Shown: positions 11,719 to 21,328 of the stretch, piece after piece | Layout: each line of letters begins with the position of its first letter | Numbering within the stretch: position 1 is the stretch's first letter | Source of the DNA: Akkermansiaceae bacterium | GTDB lineage: Bacteria; Verrucomicrobiota; Verrucomicrobiia; Verrucomicrobiales; Akkermansiaceae | DNA: 64,000 nt | Reading direction: 5' to 3' | NCBI GenBank assembly: GCA_947462535.1 | Contig: CANHPN010000001.1 | Span: 124,001 to 188,000 of the forward strand | The notes under the pieces: generated by a model | The model's input: the letters and a program-made list of their open reading frames with translations, nothing else | What the model was told of the DNA's origin: nothing | Database searches by the model: none | Made by a program: the position numbers and the translations under genes

Positions 11719-12696
11719 ATGAAAGGTCCGACGCCAGCTTGGGAACCCGCGAAAGAATGGCGGGACGACCGGATTGTCGAGCAACTGGAGCAGTCCGCGT
11801 TGTATCAGGATTACGAGCGGGCATTCGGCGGGGCCACCGGGTTGCCCCTGAGTCTTGCGTCGGCGGGAGACGGGCGGTTCGCCTGCCGCGGCAAGCAGCA
11901 TCGAAATCCGTTTCGCGAATTGCTGGCCCGCCATCATCAGACTTGCGCCACCTGCCTGCGCTCGCAGCAGGAAACTGCGGGTGACGTGCTGGCCGGGACG
12001 CACACTTTCATGTGTTTCGCGGGCCTGTGCGAAAGCAGCGTGGCCATCCGCTGCGGCGAGAAGACCATCGCCTTTCTCCGGACCGGGGAGGTCGCGACGC
12101 TCAAACCGTCGCGACCGCGCTTTGAAAGGATCGCCCGGCACTTGAAGGAATCGGGGGTAGATTTCGACGAGGAGGAACTCAGCCAAGCGTATTTCGCCAC
12201 CCCGGTCATGGGCCCTGCCAAATACCGCTCAATCCTCGATTTACTGGAAATTTTCGCCGGGCATCTGTCATTGGTCGCCGGCCGGATCCTGCTGTGCAAC
12301 GGAAACCCGGAAACTCCTAACATCACCTGTGCCCGCCAGTTCATTCACGAGCACCAGGGCGAGCCGCTGGAGTTGAAACAGGTCGCCGGGCAGGCCCGCA
12401 TGAGCAGTTGTTATTTCTGCAAGAAGTTCAAGGAGTCCACCGGCTTCACCTTCACCGAATACGTGGCGCGGACCCGCGTCGAGACCGCCAAGAACCTCCT
12501 GCTCAACCCCCAGGTCCGGATTTCCGAGGTGGCCTTCGAGGTCGGTTTCCAGTCGATCACCCACTTCAACCGCACCTTCAAGGAAATCACGGGACAGTGC
12601 CCGTCGAAGTACCGCGAGGCACTGCCCGGCTTGCTGGCGGGCGTAAAAGATGTGCGGTCTTCGACAAAAACCGGGGAGCAATCCGCGGTCATATAG
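11719..12696 (+). CDS. AraC-family regulator with N-terminal PocR-like sensor domain
   Basis: Predicted ligand-responsive DNA-binding regulator. Residues about 20-170 look like a PocR sensor domain, with paired cysteines (TCATC and CFAGLC) that in this fold bind a ligand or metal. The C-terminal 100 residues carry two AraC helix-turn-helix units: LKQVAGQARMSSCYFCKKFK, then ISEVAFEVGFQSITHFNRTF and the closing GQCPSKYR. It lies 104 bases after the DUF1501 gene and 128 bases before an Hsp20 gene, all on the same strand. Either neighbour could be a target; no operator could be assigned. Confidence 0.88.
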   Translation: MKGPTPAWEPAKEWRDDRIVEQLEQSALYQDYERAFGGATGLPLSLASAGDGRFACRGKQHRNPFRELLARHHQTCATCLRSQQETAGDVLAGTHTFMCFAGLCESSVAIRCGEKTIAFLRTGEVATLKPSRPRFERIARHLKESGVDFDEEELSQAYFATPVMGPAKYRSILDLLEIFAGHLSLVAGRILLCNGNPETPNITCARQFIHEHQGEPLELKQVAGQARMSSCYFCKKFKESTGFTFTEYVARTRVETAKNLLLNPQVRISEVAFEVGFQSITHFNRTFKEITGQCPSKYREALPGLLAGVKDVRSSTKTGEQSAVI

Positions 12697-12824
12697 GACA
12701 AGATGTGCACAGAAGGAGGAGATGCTTTCCACACAGGGAAGCCTCCCGTCCCTCTTGCCGAGGGTTCCGTCAATCCGGCGAACGACCTCGGCAGACAATC
12801 ACCCGCCGGATCAAATAAACTACC

Positions 12825-13274
12825 ATGAACACACTCGCAAAATGGAATCCGTTCAGTGAGCTGAACGAAATGCAAAACAGACTGACAACCCTGTTCGGAC
12901 GCCCGGCCATGCGCACCGAAGGCGAAGGAGGCTTCGGCTTTGCCGAATGGGCTCCGCCGGTGGATGTGACCGAGGACGACAAGGAATTCATCATCAAAGC
13001 GGAACTGCCGGACGTCAAAAAAGACGACGTCAAGGTCCTCATTGAAAACGGAATCCTGCAAATCAGCGGCGAACGCAAGTTCGAGAAGGAGGAGAAGGAC
13101 AAGAAGTATCACCGCATCGAACGATCCTACGGCTCGTTCGAACGGAGCTTCACCCTGCCGGAAACCTCCAAACCCGAAGGGATGACCGCGAAATACGAGA
13201 ACGGCCTGCTCACGGTCCACGTCCCCAAAGACACCGAAACCAAGACCAAGGCCATCGAGGTGAAAGTCCGCTAA
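12825..13274 (+). CDS. small heat-shock protein, Hsp20/alpha-crystallin family
   Basis: ATP-independent holdase that binds unfolding proteins under stress. The 149-aa length is typical. The N-terminus has WNPFSELNEMQNRLTTLFGR, followed by the alpha-crystallin domain (WAPPVDVTEDDKEFIIKAEL through ENGLLTVHVPK), including the LPDVKKDDVKV strand; the C-terminal I/V-x-I/V anchor appears as AIEVKVR. A perfect 12-base-pair hairpin follows within 16 bases. No CIRCE (TTAGCACTC inverted repeat) is present upstream, so control is not by a classic HrcA site. Confidence 0.94.
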   Translation: MNTLAKWNPFSELNEMQNRLTTLFGRPAMRTEGEGGFGFAEWAPPVDVTEDDKEFIIKAELPDVKKDDVKVLIENGILQISGERKFEKEEKDKKYHRIERSYGSFERSFTLPETSKPEGMTAKYENGLLTVHVPKDTETKTKAIEVKVR

Positions 13275-13289
13275 ACCAACCAACGATCC

Positions 13290-13321
13290 AACCGGCGGCC
13301 GGTATCAATCGGCCGCCGGTT
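13290..13321. terminator. hairpin between convergent hsp20 and M42 peptidase genes
   Basis: AACCGGCGGCCG and CGGCCGCCGGTT form a perfect 12-base-pair stem around an 8-base loop. It begins 15 bases after the hsp20 stop and ends just before the peptidase stop on the other strand, so it can serve both genes. The T-run on either side is weak. Confidence 0.7.
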
Positions 13322-13322
13322 G

Positions 13323-14420
13323 CTATTTCAACACCTGGCGGAACTGGTCTCTCTCGTTGAGGGAGAGCACGAACTCCGTGAGCAGGCCGATGCTGTGCTC
13401 GATGTCGTCGAGATGCGCGGTTTCCACCACCGAGTGCATGCAGCGCAGCGGCAGCGAAACGAGCGCGCTTGGAACTCCTTCGCGGGAGTGGAAAATCTTG
13501 TCGGTATCCGTGCCGGTGAAGCGGCTGCTGGCTTCATGCTGGATCGGCACCTTGATCCTGGTCGCAGCATCTAGCAGGCGCTGGACGACGATGGGGTGGT
13601 TCGCGGTGCCGTGGGTGAGTGTCGGCCCGCCGCCGAGTTTCACGCTGCCGTGCTTGGCGGCGTCGAGTCCCGGAGTGTCGGTGGCGTGGGTAACGTCGAG
13701 GCAGACGCAGACGTCGGGCTTGAGGCGATAGGTCGCCATCATCGCGCCGTGGCCGCCGATTTCCTCCTGCACGGCATTCAGGCAGACGAGGGTGAACGCG
13801 GGTTTCTTCTTGCCGGCGGCGATGCGCTTCATCACCTGGGCGATGATGTAGCCGCCGATGCGGTTATCGAGCGCGCGACCGATGAGGCGCTTGTGGGAAA
13901 GTTCCAGCGGACCATCCTGATAGACCGACGGGTGGCCCACGCGGATGCCAAGCGCGGCGACTTCGGCGGCGGTCGAGGCACCGACATCGACCCACAGGTC
14001 ATGCACGTGGGGCGCTTTTTCGTGGCCGGCTTCGTCGCGGCGGAGGTGGATGGCGGTGTTGCCGATGATGCCGGAGACCGGCCCCTTGTCGCCGAGGATG
14101 GTCAGGCGGCGGCCCCGCGCGGTGGCGGCGTCCGAACCGCCGACGCGGTCTATGCGGAGAAATCCGCGCTCGTCGATGTGCTTGATCATGTAGCCGATCT
14201 CGTCGGCGTGGGCTTCCAGCATGACGATGCGCTTGGATTTCCCGGGAAGGGTCGCCCAGGTCGAGCCGTAGGCGTCGCAGGTGACCTCGGGCGCGTGGCT
14301 TTTGATCCAATCCGCCCAGACTTGTTGGCCGCGCATTTCGAAGCCCGTGGGGCTCGGGGTCTCCAACAGGTGGAACAGGAACTCGCGATCTTCTTTTTTC
14401 ATATCGGGAAATTCAAACAT
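13323..14420 (-). CDS. M42 family metallopeptidase (glutamyl aminopeptidase/endoglucanase-M type)
   Basis: Cytoplasmic dinuclear-metal aminopeptidase of the M42 (tetrahedral aminopeptidase-like) family, probably trimming peptides. From the ATG at 14420 it is 365 aa. Metal and catalytic landmarks appear in order: HADEIG, RALDNR, QEEIGGHGA, CLDVTHA and the late RCMHS. The frame stays open another 69 codons upstream, but that stretch has no family similarity; MFEFPDMKKEDREFLF is the natural N-terminus, with MKKEDREF at 14402 as an alternative. It is convergent with hsp20 and divergent from gltX. Confidence 0.9.
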   Translation of the reverse strand: MFEFPDMKKEDREFLFHLLETPSPTGFEMRGQQVWADWIKSHAPEVTCDAYGSTWATLPGKSKRIVMLEAHADEIGYMIKHIDERGFLRIDRVGGSDAATARGRRLTILGDKGPVSGIIGNTAIHLRRDEAGHEKAPHVHDLWVDVGASTAAEVAALGIRVGHPSVYQDGPLELSHKRLIGRALDNRIGGYIIAQVMKRIAAGKKKPAFTLVCLNAVQEEIGGHGAMMATYRLKPDVCVCLDVTHATDTPGLDAAKHGSVKLGGGPTLTHGTANHPIVVQRLLDAATRIKVPIQHEASSRFTGTDTDKIFHSREGVPSALVSLPLRCMHSVVETAHLDDIEHSIGLLTEFVLSLNERDQFRQVLK

Positions 14421-14718
14421 CCCCGCGAACCCTGGCAAGGGAATACCCGCTACAGGGAATACCTCGCGCGTCAACAGCTTCAACAGGCACCCCGATGGGA
14501 TTGATAGGTTCTTCGGGTTGTGCCGACTCTGCATGCGGGTCAGGGCCACAAGCTTAGAGTGGGCGTCGATCCATCCGGAGAAATCCCAGCGAGAGGCTGC
14601 CGAGAAGGGATACGACGACGGCATCACAGACGGTCAGGGGCAGTTAATTACGTGATGTCGTAGTTTTTCGCGATCTGCGGGACTGGACGCGGGCGGTTCG
14701 GGTGATTACAGCTCGCGC
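14421..14718. other. divergent intergenic region between M42 peptidase and gltX
   Basis: Just under 300 bases separating two divergent genes. It must hold both promoters, but I could not assign -35/-10 boxes with confidence. Open frames here have no family similarity. Nothing else seen. Confidence 0.5.
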
Positions 14719-16029
14719 ATGACCGTTCGCACCCGTTTCGCCCCTTCGCCCACCGGATATCTGCACGTCGGCGGGGCCCGCACCGCTTTGTTCAACTGGC
14801 TGTTCGCCCGCAAACACGGCGGGGTGTTCGTGCTGCGGGTGGAGGACACCGACGAGGCGCGCAACACCGAGGAGGCCCGGCAGGCGATTTTCGACGGAAT
14901 GCACTGGCTCGGTCTCGACTGGGACGAAGGGCCGGAAAAAGGCGGGGATTTCGGGCCCTACTATCAGAGCCAGCGGAAGGAGATTTACGACGCGTGGTTC
15001 GCGAAGCTGGTGGTAGCGGGGCGCGTCTATGAAGACGGCGGCGCGTGGCGCTTCCGCTTCGAGCGCAAGCCGGTGACGATGCACGACCTGGTTTGCGGCG
15101 AGGTGACCATCGACTACCGCGACGAGTCGAACACGCCGGACATGGTGGTGAAGCGCTCGGACGGCTCCTATGTTTTCCACTTCGTGAACGTGGTGGACGA
15201 CCTGGAAATGGAAATCACCCACGTCATCCGCGGCGAGGACCACCTGATGAACACGCCCAAGCACTTGCAGTTGATAGAAGCCTTCGGCGGCAAGGCTCCG
15301 CAATACGCGCACATCCCGTTGATCCTGAATCCGGACGGCTCGAAGATGTCGAAGCGCGACGCCGGCGCGGCGGTGGGCGACTATCCGCGGCAGGGATTCC
15401 TGCCGGCGGCGGTGGTGAATTTCATCGCGCTGCTAGGCTGGAACCCGAAGACCGAGCAGGAGATTTTCACCCTCGCCGAGCTGGTCGAAAAATTCTCGCT
15501 GGAAAACGTCAACCGCTCGCCGGGGCGCTTCGACTTGGAGAAATGCAAGTGGGTGAACCAGCAGCATCTTCTCACGGTGAGCGTGGAGGATTTCGCGGCG
15601 GCGGCGCGGCCGTTTGTGGAGGCGGCGGGCCTGCCGGTTCCGGCAAACTATCTGGCGGTGATCGCGGCGGTGAAGGACAAGGTCCGTTTGTTCGGCGACG
15701 TGCCGGCGGCGGTGGATTTCCTGCTGAAGGAGGATTTTGAATACGACGAGGAAGCGGTGGCGAAGGTGCGCGGAAACGCGGCGGCGGGCGGGCTTTTGAG
15801 CGCGCTGGCAACGGCGTTCGAGGCGATTCCCGAGTGGTCGGCGGACGCGGCGAAGGCGGCGCTCAATGAAATCGTGACGGCGGCGGGCGCGAAGCCGGGG
15901 CAGATGATGTTCCCGCTGCGGGTCGCGCTATCAGGCCGCGCCCACGGGCCGGATCTCGGGGATGTTTTGAATTTACTGGGGCGGGATCGCTGTGTGGCGC
16001 GCGTCCGTCATTTCGCGGGGATGTGCTAA
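14719..16029 (+). CDS. gltX: glutamyl-tRNA synthetase
   Basis: Class I synthetase that charges tRNA-Glu (and possibly tRNA-Gln if an amidotransferase is used). The HIGH-type motif is FAPSPTGYLHVGGART at the very N-terminus and the KMSKS-type motif is KMSKRDAG near residue 214. HVIRGEDHLMNTPKHLQL and the C-terminal anticodon-binding helices are present. At 436 aa it is shorter than the usual 460-510, mainly in the C-terminal domain, but the C-terminal PLRVALSGRAHGPDLGDVL segment is intact, so it is complete. aroE follows after 10 bases on the same strand. Confidence 0.95.
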   Translation: MTVRTRFAPSPTGYLHVGGARTALFNWLFARKHGGVFVLRVEDTDEARNTEEARQAIFDGMHWLGLDWDEGPEKGGDFGPYYQSQRKEIYDAWFAKLVVAGRVYEDGGAWRFRFERKPVTMHDLVCGEVTIDYRDESNTPDMVVKRSDGSYVFHFVNVVDDLEMEITHVIRGEDHLMNTPKHLQLIEAFGGKAPQYAHIPLILNPDGSKMSKRDAGAAVGDYPRQGFLPAAVVNFIALLGWNPKTEQEIFTLAELVEKFSLENVNRSPGRFDLEKCKWVNQQHLLTVSVEDFAAAARPFVEAAGLPVPANYLAVIAAVKDKVRLFGDVPAAVDFLLKEDFEYDEEAVAKVRGNAAAGGLLSALATAFEAIPEWSADAAKAALNEIVTAAGAKPGQMMFPLRVALSGRAHGPDLGDVLNLLGRDRCVARVRHFAGMC

Positions 16030-16039
16030 ATTTCGACCG

Positions 16040-16939
16040 ATGAAACAGGTTTACACGCTGGAGGATTTGGTATCGCGCGAGCTGTTGGACGCGGGCGCCG
16101 ACAAGCCGGCGCGACTGGCGGTGATCGGCCACCCGATCGCGCACTCGGCCTCGCCGCAGATGCACCAGCCGGCGCTCGACGCGGCGGGGATTGATGCGCG
16201 TTACGTCCGTCTCGACATCGAGCCGGGGCGGGTGGGCGAGGCGTTTTCGCGGATGCGGGCGCTGGGATTCACCGGCTGCAACGTGACGGTGCCGCACAAG
16301 CTGGAGGCGATGGAGCATTGCGAGGTGCATCCGGACGCCAAAGCGTTAGGCGCGGTGAACACGATCCGTTTCGACGCGGATGCGACGCGCGGTTTCAACA
16401 CCGACGGGCCGGGATTCGCGCGGGCGGTTGAGGATGATTTCAAGCGGCCGTTAGCATCGCTCAAGGTTGTCATCGCGGGCGCGGGAGGCGGCGCGGGGCA
16501 GGCGATCGCGACGCAGTGCTGCCTGGTCGGAGTGGAAAAGCTGGTCGTCGCGAACCGCACGGTGGAGAAGCTCGGGCCGCTGGTCGAGCGCTTGCGTTTG
16601 CTCAGTCCGCAGACGGAAATCATCGCGCTGGCCTTGGATGATCCGGCGCTGGCGGAGCAGTGTTTGAGCTGCGATTTGATAGTGAACACCTCGTCGGTCG
16701 GTTTGAAGAGCGGCGATCCTTCGATCCTGCCGGCGGGCTTTTTGAAAAAGGAGCACCTCGTTTACGACGCGATTTACCAGCCTCCGGTGACGCCGTTGTT
16801 AGCGATGGCGGACGCTTTGGGCTGTCGCACGGCCAACGGCCTTTCGATGCTCATTCAGCAGGGGGCGCTGGCGTTTCAGCATTGGTTTCCGGGCAGCGAG
16901 CCGTTGGCGGTGATGCGGGTGGCGCTGAGTCGGATGTGA
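16040..16939 (+). CDS. aroE: shikimate dehydrogenase
   Basis: NADPH-dependent reduction of 3-dehydroshikimate to shikimate in aromatic amino-acid synthesis. The 299-aa protein has the substrate site GHPIAHSASPQMHQPAL, the NVTVPHK catalytic-lysine motif, GAVNTI, and a Rossmann nucleotide loop GAGGGAGQA. The ATG at 16040, 10 bases after gltX, gives the usual N-terminus; upstream in-frame codons lie inside gltX. Its last 89 bases overlap, in antisense, the 3' end of the zinc-ribbon protein gene on the minus strand, an unusually large overlap. Confidence 0.94.
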   Translation: MKQVYTLEDLVSRELLDAGADKPARLAVIGHPIAHSASPQMHQPALDAAGIDARYVRLDIEPGRVGEAFSRMRALGFTGCNVTVPHKLEAMEHCEVHPDAKALGAVNTIRFDADATRGFNTDGPGFARAVEDDFKRPLASLKVVIAGAGGGAGQAIATQCCLVGVEKLVVANRTVEKLGPLVERLRLLSPQTEIIALALDDPALAEQCLSCDLIVNTSSVGLKSGDPSILPAGFLKKEHLVYDAIYQPPVTPLLAMADALGCRTANGLSMLIQQGALAFQHWFPGSEPLAVMRVALSRM

Positions 16940-18044
16940 GTGGCTGCTCCGGGACCTCCACGCCGGGCGCGTCGTGGGAATACCAGTGGCAGGCGAGGAC
17001 ATCTTCGAGTTCGAAGCGACGTTCCCCGGCCTCCTCGACGCGGCGGACTTTCACGCGGACGCGGATGAATCCCTCGGGAGTGGCGCTGGGAAGGTTCACG
17101 CCGAAGACGCGTTTGCCGGCTTTTTCAAGTTTGAAGGCGGCATCTAGCAGTCGGCCGTTCTTGCTGTCGCGCTTGACCAGGAACTCGGGCGACTTGGCTC
17201 CCATTTCCGTGTTGGAGCCGAAGTGGGGAGCGTAGAACACGATGCTGATGGTGTCGGCGTTTTTCCGCTCGTCGGCGAGGCGCTCGCGGGTGAGCAGGCG
17301 GAATTCGCCTTGCTCCGGTCCGCTGCCTGCCAGGAAAAGCGGCCAGGGATACTCGCTGAAGCGGACGTAATGGCCCCAGTCTAACCGCCACTCGCCGTTT
17401 TCCTCCATGAAGACCGCGTCCAGCTGGCGACCGTCGGCGGAGTTCCAATGAGTTTCGATCCCCCGGCGGCCGGGTAGGTGGAGGACCGCGTGCTTCGATA
17501 GGGCGAGTTTTCGCGGGTCGATGATGACTAGCGGATTCAAGCTGAAGAAGCGCGCCATGCGGGCGGCGGTGGTGACGGGAGAAAGGACGAACTGGTTTTG
17601 CTGCTCGGGGGTCCCGGCGGCGAGGAAGCCGTAAAAGGTCTGGCCGTACAGGGGCGATGCCTGATCCAACAGGATGATGTCTTCTTCCGGGACGACGATT
17701 TTGGTCGATGCGTGGCTCACGGAACTTTTAGAATCATCCGGTTTTTCGCCCCACTTCCAGCGGGCTCCGTAGATGATGGCGATAAGGAGCACCGACCAGC
17801 CTAGGATGAGCTGCAGCATCAAATAACTGCGTTTCCGTTTCTTGACCGGGCGTTTTTCCCGTTCGCTAGAATTTCCTGTTGGGGCTGGCGCGGAGGATGC
17901 TTCAGTCACGGGCTGCGGCTCGATGCCAAGCGACGGGTTGCGTCCGCACGACGTGCAAAGGCGGCCATCCGCAGCTCCGGGGCTGGATTGGAAAAGCGAA
18001 CCGCATTGTCCGCAGTGAAACCAAGAAGTGTTTTTTTCGCTCAC
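16851..18044 (-). CDS. zinc-ribbon, single-pass membrane protein of unknown function
   Basis: I do not recognise a named family for the whole 397-aa protein. The N-terminus has a treble-clef-like zinc ribbon with Cys11, Cys14, Cys30 and Cys33, then a basic linker (PVKKRKRS), one membrane segment at about residues 74-94, and a large soluble domain likely outside the cytoplasm. The C-terminal 35 residues are Pro/Ala-rich and are the part that overlaps aroE. It starts 44 bases after the Hsp70 gene on the same strand, so the two are probably co-transcribed. The N-terminal ribbon could sense or tether something inside the cell, while the bulk lies across the membrane. Confidence 0.75.
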   Translation of the reverse strand: MSEKNTSWFHCGQCGSLFQSSPGAADGRLCTSCGRNPSLGIEPQPVTEASSAPAPTGNSSEREKRPVKKRKRSYLMLQLILGWSVLLIAIIYGARWKWGEKPDDSKSSVSHASTKIVVPEEDIILLDQASPLYGQTFYGFLAAGTPEQQNQFVLSPVTTAARMARFFSLNPLVIIDPRKLALSKHAVLHLPGRRGIETHWNSADGRQLDAVFMEENGEWRLDWGHYVRFSEYPWPLFLAGSGPEQGEFRLLTRERLADERKNADTISIVFYAPHFGSNTEMGAKSPEFLVKRDSKNGRLLDAAFKLEKAGKRVFGVNLPSATPEGFIRVRVKVRRVEEAGERRFELEDVLACHWYSHDAPGVEVPEQPLTSDSAPPASPPTARCPETNAETPAPPAE

Positions 18045-18088
18045 GGGTAAAGTTTAGGGTGCGGCGGGGCCATTGTCTTTCAGAAATC

Positions 18089-19876
18089 TCATGCGCCGGC
18101 GAGTTGGCGGTCCAGCGCGGCGTCCATCGCCTGCTCGACGAGGCGGGCGGCGAGCGCTTCGGTGGCGGCGTCGAGGCGTTGGACTGCGGCTTTGAGCGGA
18201 TTGGCCGCGCCTCCCGCGAGCGCGGCGCGAACGGCTGCGGCGGCGGATTCGATTTCCCCGCGCTCGTCGTCCATCGCGAGGCCCAGACTCAAGACTGACT
18301 CCACGGCAGGCAGCAGTTCCTCGGCTTTCATTCTCGCCTCGGTGAAAACCCGCTCGGCCATGTCGGTGAAGGCGTGCTCGACCGACTCGCTGACCATCGC
18401 CTCGACTGCCGCGTCATCGACATTCACGGCCGCGCTTTCGATCTGGATCACCGTGTCGATGCCGGTGGAAACGTCGCGGGCGAGCGCTTCGAGGATGCCG
18501 TTCTCGTCGATCTTGAACTGCACGCCGACCCGCGCGTGGCCTTTCGGCGACGGGGAAAACGGCACGTCGAAATTGCCCAGCTCCCAGTTGTCCTTGGCCA
18601 TCTCGCGCTCGCCTTGGAGCACCCGCACGCGCATCGCTGCCTGATAGTCGGCGGCGTTGGTGAACATCTCACCCGCCTTGCACGGGATGGTCGTGTTGCG
18701 AGGGATGAGCACGTTCATCAAGCCGCCAAAGGTCTCGATGCCGAGGCTCAGCGGCGTCACATCGAGCAAAATCATCTGCCGCAGCGCGCCGCTCAGCACG
18801 CCGCCCTGGATCGTCGCGCCGAGGGCGATCGCCTCATCCGGGTGCTGCGAAATGTCCGGCTCGCGGCCGAAAAGCTCGGCCACCGCGCTGCGGACGGCAG
18901 GCATTCGCGTGCTGCCACCGACGACCACCACGGCGCTCAAATCCTCCGGCTTGAGCGCGGCGTCGGCGAGCGCCTTGCGGCAGAGGTGCAGGGTTTTCGC
19001 GATCCACGGCGCGGCGAGTTTTTCCAAGTCCTCGCGCGTGACCGTCTCTTCCAAACTCCGACTGCCATCATAAAATGGCACTCGGAAAACTGCCTGCGTG
19101 TCATCGGATAGAGCGAGTTTCACCCGCTCCGCTTCGGCCATCAGGCGGACGCGCGCGGCGATGTCGATCTCGCCGATGCCGGATTTCTCCATCACCCGGT
19201 CGAGAATGAGCGCGTCCAGATCGTCGCCGCCGAGGCGGGTGTCGCCGTGGGTCGCGAGCACTTGGAAGACTCCGTCCTGCATTTCCAAAATGGATAGATC
19301 GAAGGTCCCGCCGCCGAGATCATAGACGGCGACGCGGGCTTTTTCGCCGAGCTTGTCGAGGCCGTAGGCCAGCGCGGCGGCGGTCGGCTCGTTGAGGATG
19401 CGGACCACTTCGAGTCCGGCGAGTGCGCCCGCGCGCTTGGTCGCGGCGCGCTGGGCGTCGTGGAAATACGCAGGCACGGTGATGACCGCCTTGGTGATTT
19501 CCGCGCCCATCCGCCACTCGGCGATGCGCTTCATCTCGCGTAGGATTTCCGCGCTGATTTGTTCGGGCGATTTCCCCAAAACCCGCGGTAAGCCATCCGA
19601 TCCGGCAGTGACGGACACCGGGAAATTTTCCTCAACCTCGCTCGTCCGGCGGCCTATCAGCCGCTTGATGCTGGTGACCACGCGATCCGGTTCGAGCACC
19701 CTGCGGCGCAGCGCCTTCGCGCCGACTTCGACGCTGCCGTCCGTGCCGATCCACACCGCGCTCGGCGTGATCCGGCGGCCTTCCTCATTGGCCAGCAGGA
19801 TTGGAAATCCTGAGTCCACCACGCCCACGGCGGAGTTGGTCGTCCCCAAATCGATTCCCAGGATCATTTCGCTCAT
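18089..19876 (-). CDS. Hsp70-family chaperone (DnaK-like)
   Basis: ATP-driven chaperone. The 595-aa protein has the actin-like ATPase signatures [30 protein letters not shown] and [14 protein letters not shown], the linker/start of the peptide-binding domain [14 protein letters not shown], and a shortened helical lid ending in QLAGA without the EEVD-like tail of classical DnaK. That and the lack of dnaJ or grpE nearby point to a paralogue rather than the main DnaK; HscA-like is another possibility but no iron-sulfur genes are adjacent. The ATG at 19876 (MSEMILGID) is chosen over 19918 because family members begin there. It leads a probable two-gene operon with the zinc-ribbon gene. Confidence 0.9.
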   Translation of the reverse strand: MSEMILGIDLGTTNSAVGVVDSGFPILLANEEGRRITPSAVWIGTDGSVEVGAKALRRRVLEPDRVVTSIKRLIGRRTSEVEENFPVSVTAGSDGLPRVLGKSPEQISAEILREMKRIAEWRMGAEITKAVITVPAYFHDAQRAATKRAGALAGLEVVRILNEPTAAALAYGLDKLGEKARVAVYDLGGGTFDLSILEMQDGVFQVLATHGDTRLGGDDLDALILDRVMEKSGIGEIDIAARVRLMAEAERVKLALSDDTQAVFRVPFYDGSRSLEETVTREDLEKLAAPWIAKTLHLCRKALADAALKPEDLSAVVVVGGSTRMPAVRSAVAELFGREPDISQHPDEAIALGATIQGGVLSGALRQMILLDVTPLSLGIETFGGLMNVLIPRNTTIPCKAGEMFTNAADYQAAMRVRVLQGEREMAKDNWELGNFDVPFSPSPKGHARVGVQFKIDENGILEALARDVSTGIDTVIQIESAAVNVDDAAVEAMVSESVEHAFTDMAERVFTEARMKAEELLPAVESVLSLGLAMDDERGEIESAAAAVRAALAGGAANPLKAAVQRLDAATEALAARLVEQAMDAALDRQLAGA

Positions 19877-20074
19877 CGCGGCGAGCTTCGTGGCGCTAGC
19901 CGTTCCCGTCAACGCCACCGACTCGTGTGCGGGTAATTTTCATGAAGTCAACAGGCGGGCTTCCAATCAATCAAAGGCCCTGGGGTTTTCCTGCAAACGG
20001 CGCAGGGCCGCCGCGCTCTTGGTTTTCTTGGCTTGCGGGTCTCGATCATGGTCGGAAATACGGGTTGTAAGTCC

Positions 20075-20102
20075 CGAGGCGGCGGATCTACGCTCCGCCT
20101 CG
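20075..20102. repeat. intergenic hairpin upstream of the small membrane protein gene
   Basis: CGAGGCGG and CCGCCTCG form a perfect 8-base-pair stem around a 12-base loop, 25 bases before the start of the small gene at 20127. It has no T-run, so it is not a standard terminator. It may be an interspersed palindrome or a leader structure. Confidence 0.45.
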
Positions 20103-20126
20103 TCGCCACGAAGCCGACAATTTCTC

Positions 20127-20336
20127 ATGATCATCCTCATTAAAATCTCCCTCGCGCTCTTCCTCATCGGCTGGTCCGGGCTCGGGCTGTGGATGCTGGT
20201 GAAATACGATTCACTCTTCGGTTATCACCCGGATGATCCGGCCGAGTCATCGGGCGCGCGGGCGCTGAACGTGACTCAGGTTTCCTCGGTCTGGTTCGGC
20301 TTTTTCGCGGTGGCGTTTTATTTCCTGATCAGTTGA
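20127..20336 (+). CDS. small two-pass membrane protein, unknown function
   Basis: A 69-aa protein starting MIILIKISLALFLIGWSG. It has two hydrophobic segments, about residues 3-26 and 52-68, joined by a short polar loop (YHPDDPAESSGARA). The frame is open far upstream but only as the antisense of the Hsp70 gene, so the ATG at 20127 is the natural start. No family was recognised. It is convergent with terC, whose stop lies 10 bases beyond. Membrane location is inferred from hydrophobicity only. Confidence 0.6.
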   Translation: MIILIKISLALFLIGWSGLGLWMLVKYDSLFGYHPDDPAESSGARALNVTQVSSVWFGFFAVAFYFLIS

Positions 20337-20346
20337 GGACGGCCGC

Positions 20347-21186
20347 TCAGGCGGGCGATTTGCCGTTTTTCAAGCGGTGGAGCGCCACCGGCACGATGAA
20401 GATCAACAGGGTGAGCGCGGAGGTCCCCATGTCGAAATAGTGGCTGGCGAGGAAGCTGTGGATGGCGTCTCCCACGGAGGACAGCGCTTGCGATTTAGAG
20501 GCGAGGTAGCCGTGGAATTCGTGGCTCTTCTCGAGGAAATGACGGGGCACGCTGAGGACCAGTTTCACGCCGAGCACCGCGATGACGATGAACGCGCAGG
20601 TCTCCAGGAAATGATAGCGCTGCATGAGTTTCACGAAGCCCTGGGCCGCGAACCGCATGGCGAGGATGCCGAGGAAAACACCGGTGCAGACGAGCACCAG
20701 CTTCGAGGGCATTGGATAGTTTTTCACGTAGGCGACGGCCGCCACGACGTTGTCGATCGAGAACGCGAGGTCCATGACTTCCACGGCGGCGACGGTGGCC
20801 CAGAACGGTCCTAGCAGTCCGATGGTGCGGCGGTAGAGGAAATTGCCCTCCGTTTCCACGGCCTCGACCCCCTCCTCGATGACGGATTCATGTCGCGAGA
20901 AATGGCCCCACGCCAGCCACAGCAGATAGAGTCCGCCGAGCGGCTCCAGCCACCAGATGGTGATGAGCCACGCGGCAAGCGCGAGGCAAAGTCCGCGGAA
21001 CGCGTATGCGCCGATGATGCCGTATTTCAGTGCCTTGCCGCGCTGGTCTTCCGGAAGGCGCATTACCATCGTCGCGAGCACTGCGGCGTTGTCCACGGAC
21101 AACACGCCCTCGATGATGATGAGAATGAGCACCACCATCAGGCCGGCGGCGGGGTCGGGTCCGAGAATGTTGTAGGTCCAATCCAT
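20347..21186 (-). CDS. TerC family integral membrane protein
   Basis: Belongs to the TerC/YkoY-type membrane family linked to metal-ion export (often manganese) and tellurium resistance. The 279-aa protein has about seven hydrophobic segments and the two family signature acidic stretches: [15 protein letters not shown] in the first half and [18 protein letters not shown] in the second. The ATG at 21186 gives [16 protein letters not shown], the expected N-terminus; the upstream extension to 21330 is not similar to the family. It is divergent from parE across 142 bases. No yybP-ykoY manganese riboswitch was recognised in that gap, but I cannot exclude one. Confidence 0.88.
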   Translation of the reverse strand: MDWTYNILGPDPAAGLMVVLILIIIEGVLSVDNAAVLATMVMRLPEDQRGKALKYGIIGAYAFRGLCLALAAWLITIWWLEPLGGLYLLWLAWGHFSRHESVIEEGVEAVETEGNFLYRRTIGLLGPFWATVAAVEVMDLAFSIDNVVAAVAYVKNYPMPSKLVLVCTGVFLGILAMRFAAQGFVKLMQRYHFLETCAFIVIAVLGVKLVLSVPRHFLEKSHEFHGYLASKSQALSSVGDAIHSFLASHYFDMGTSALTLLIFIVPVALHRLKNGKSPA

Positions 21187-21328
21187 GAAAGTCTGCCGGC
21201 AAGCTGGGGGAGCCATCCGCGGCTGGCAACGGGAATTTGCGCCGGTTTCACGGCGATTGATTTCGGGCGCATCGCCGCCCTTGCACCCGGTTCGGCAACC
21301 GTTTAGGAATCCCGAAACAAATTTCCCC

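Noticed and set aside
12697-12824. Possible CIRCE or heat-shock operator upstream of hsp20
   Set aside because: No TTAGCACTC/GAGTGCTAA inverted repeat is visible, and no other known site could be matched.
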